Shown here one piece after another: positions 38,007 through 40,000 of a DNA stretch of 40,000 bases. Where the stretch lies: the NCBI GenBank assembly GCA_016946835.1, contig JACVTC010000099.1:400001-440000 (forward strand), read 5' to 3'. Source of the DNA: Neocallimastix lanati (nom. inval.) (Eukaryota; Neocallimastigomycota; Neocallimastigomycetes; Neocallimastigales; Neocallimastigaceae). Under the pieces are notes generated by a model that saw only the letters and a program-made list of their open reading frames with translations, was not told the origin of the DNA and ran no database searches. The position numbers were made by a program, and so were the translations under genes. The stretch's first letter is position 1. Each line of letters opens with the position of its first letter.

Positions 38007-39445
38007 ATTATTATTTATAATAAATATATTTTATTTTATAAAAATATACACATATATATATATATTAATTATGTTTATAAATAAAGTTATGGAAGTGTAT
38101 TCTCTTCCCTGTCTAAAAAAAAAAAAAAAAAAAAATGTTTATAAATATTTTTTTTTAAATAATGTTTAAATTTTTAGTCAATTTGGCCTTAACAATTAGA
38201 TAAAGATGACAAATTATAGTAATGTAAAATATTTTATCGTTTAAATATTTTTAAATTTTATTATAAAGTTTTATTATATAGTTTATTACTATTTAATTAA
38301 TAATAATTTATGACAGATTTATTTAATACAATTATTACTAATTATAATTATTATGACAATAATCCTACAATGGATTATTGTCCGTTAAACTAGTATTTGT
38401 AAAAAATAATTAATTAATATGATATTAATTTTTAATATAAATAAAAAATAAAATAATATAAATATAAATGTTTAATACTGGTAACATAAAATTTAGGATA
38501 ACAATATAAAATATTTTATTTCATAAATGATAATGATTTAATATCATATATTAGCTAATATAAAATATTACTTTAATTTAAAAAGATAATGATTAAATTG
38601 AATGAATATAATCAAATTATTAGTAAACATTTTACTGGGTTAACTTTAATTAATAATATTTATGAATTAGTTAAGGAGTATACGCTACTGTCATTAATAA
38701 AAAAAAAAAAAATTTGTTAAATATTTTAATATTGTTATTATTATACACCTTTTATAATAAAATGTTAAAAGAGATTTACCGAAAAAATATAATATGAAAT
38801 TGATGTTCGATATTTATGTATACATTTCATCTTAATATTTGTTGTATTTGTATACATGAATGATATATATATTTAATTATAAATAAATTTTAATCTATTT
38901 AATTTAATTAAATTCGGAAGTGATACAAAAATGTTTGGTTTTTCTGTCCATGATTCAATACTTTATTTGGAAAGATTATTTATATTAATTTTTATTTAGT
39001 TGACAGATTTTTTTTTTAAAAAATAAAAAAAAAAATTAAAATAAAATAAAATAAAATAAAATAAAATAAAATAAAATAAAAAAAAAAAAAAAAAGAAACT
39101 TCTTCACCAAAAATTACTTTAACTTTTTATACGTAAGTTAAAAAAAAAGATAAAAAATTTATCTTGATAGATTTTTAACTTTTTATGTTGTTTAATAATT
39201 TTATAAGGTGAAACAAACATTATATAAAAGTAAAAAAATTTTTTACTTTAAATAAAATATTTCTTTATAATTATTTATTCATATTGAAATTTCAATATAT
39301 TAATTTAAAATGAAAAATAAAAAATTTTTTCTTTTCTTTTTTTTTTTTTTTGCTATTATTGAAATAAATAAGCAATATTAATGGTATATTAATTTATTTA
39401 TATATTTCATAAAAATAAAAAAAAAAAAAAAAAAGAATTGTGGCA
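37396..39445. other. A/T-rich intergenic region
   Basis: No gene is recognised. An ATT array with ATC variants lies at 37588-37670, and poly(A) runs at 37735-37764 and 37966-38004. A dispersed repeat lies at about 38290-38620. AAAATA repeats lie at 39035-39085. The last 100 bp before the hydrolase contains T-rich and A-rich tracts and should hold its promoter. Confidence 0.6.
38290..38620. repeat. Dispersed repeat R4, copy 2, with 11-bp perfect hairpin
   Basis: The related copy of 28200-28490. It contains a perfect inverted repeat, GACAATAATCC - TACAAT - GGATTATTGTC, at about 38355-38382. The intact stem here against the broken one in the other copy suggests that the hairpin is ancestral to the family. 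Confidence 0.5.
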
Positions 39446-40000
39446 ATGTCATTTGATTCAGATAATTCAAATTCTATTACAATTCATGAATTCGGAAAAG
39501 AGAATTCCGAAACAATAGTATTGTTTCATCCTTTAGGTGTATGGTGGGATGTATATGAATATGTTATACCAATATTAGAAAAAAATTATCATGTTGTTGT
39601 TCCTGCAGTACCTGGTCTTGATCCAGACCAACCTAAAAGTGAATTTACCAGTATCGAAGATATTGAATTAAAAATACGTCATTGGTTAATTGAAAATGGA
39701 TATGGTCATGTTAAATGTTTGTATGGATGTTCTATGGGAGGAGCCTTAGTCACACGTATGATTGCTTGTAATCAAATTAAAATTGATAATGCTGTTATTG
39801 ATGCTGGTATTACACCATATCAATTACCAAAGCTTTTTACTTATTTCATAGGAGCCAGAGATTGGTGTATGGGAGAAATGGGTAAACATGCTAGTATTAA
39901 AGCACTCAGTAGTGTGTTTAATCCTGATAAATATAAAGAAGAAGATCTTTTATATGTTAATAAAGTATTAAATGGAATGAGTTCCAAAACTATTTGGAAT
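39446..40000 (+). CDS. Alpha/beta hydrolase, bacterial type, 5' part only
   Basis: Translation from ATG 39446 gives 185 residues with no intron, open to the window edge. The fold landmarks are a strand and oxyanion segment IVLFHPLGVWWD (24-35), VVVPAVPGLD (50-59), and the nucleophile elbow YGCSMGGA (93-100) with Ser96 in G-x-S-x-G. The acid and His of the triad would be beyond the window. The overall text (HP..., then ..EYVIPILEK.YHVVVPA.PG.D, then GCSMGGA, then ...ITPYQLP) resembles uncharacterised hydrolases of Firmicutes, from general memory rather than a search. With the intronless frame this suggests transfer from gut bacteria. Substrate is unknown, and esterase or lyase-like activity is possible. 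No signal peptide is visible, so it is probably cytosolic. An A-rich leader directly precedes the start. Confidence 0.85.
   Translation, partial: MSFDSDNSNSITIHEFGKENSETIVLFHPLGVWWDVYEYVIPILEKNYHVVVPAVPGLDPDQPKSEFTSIEDIELKIRHWLIENGYGHVKCLYGCSMGGALVTRMIACNQIKIDNAVIDAGITPYQLPKLFTYFIGARDWCMGEMGKHASIKALSSVFNPDKYKEEDLLYVNKVLNGMSSKTIWN

Overview
This is a very AT-rich eukaryotic nuclear window. Intergenic DNA is almost pure A/T, with long poly(A)/poly(T) runs, AAT, TTTA and TTATTTA arrays. Genes stand out by higher GC and a codon bias for A/T-ending codons. Three features point to an anaerobic gut fungus (Neocallimastigomycota): the spliceosomal introns, a fungal-type long-chain acyl-CoA synthetase, a Fus1-like membrane SH3 protein with Asn/Gln- and Ser/Gly-rich tracts, and intronless genes that look bacterial (a nitronate-monooxygenase-like flavoprotein and an alpha/beta hydrolase). 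This placement is an inference from gene types and composition.

Layout. 1-5924: gene-free A/T repeats, including a heptamer satellite, a roughly 100-bp fold-back, an 18-bp minisatellite and a TTTA array. 5925-8764: a three-exon acyl-CoA synthetase. 10093-17800 and 18923-24500: two copies (A and B) of a segmental duplication, each ending in a nitronate-monooxygenase-like gene. Copy B is intact (320 aa). Copy A has lost one A in the second/third codon and reads Met-Glu-Asn-stop. The copies also differ by large indels. Copy A carries a 704-bp MITE-like element where B has the empty site. Copy B carries a 90-nt structured sequence with a poly(A) tail and a perfect 16-bp target duplication where A has the empty site. 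24863-26540: two decayed LINE C-terminal relics. 26541-33179: A/T-rich DNA with dispersed repeats, two more MITE-like elements and a 7-bp satellite. 33180-37395: a Fus1-like single-pass SH3 membrane protein. Its 5' half appears to be an array of tandemly duplicated intron units carrying symmetric 9-nt microexons. 39446-40000: the 5' part of a bacterial-type alpha/beta hydrolase, cut by the window end.

The genes do not form an obvious pathway. The synthetase belongs to lipid activation, the flavoprotein pair to FMN-dependent oxidoreduction, and the SH3 protein to cell-surface or polarity signalling. The most unusual items are the microexon array, the SINE-like retroposon with its paralogous empty site, and the MITE-like family with its own empty site.
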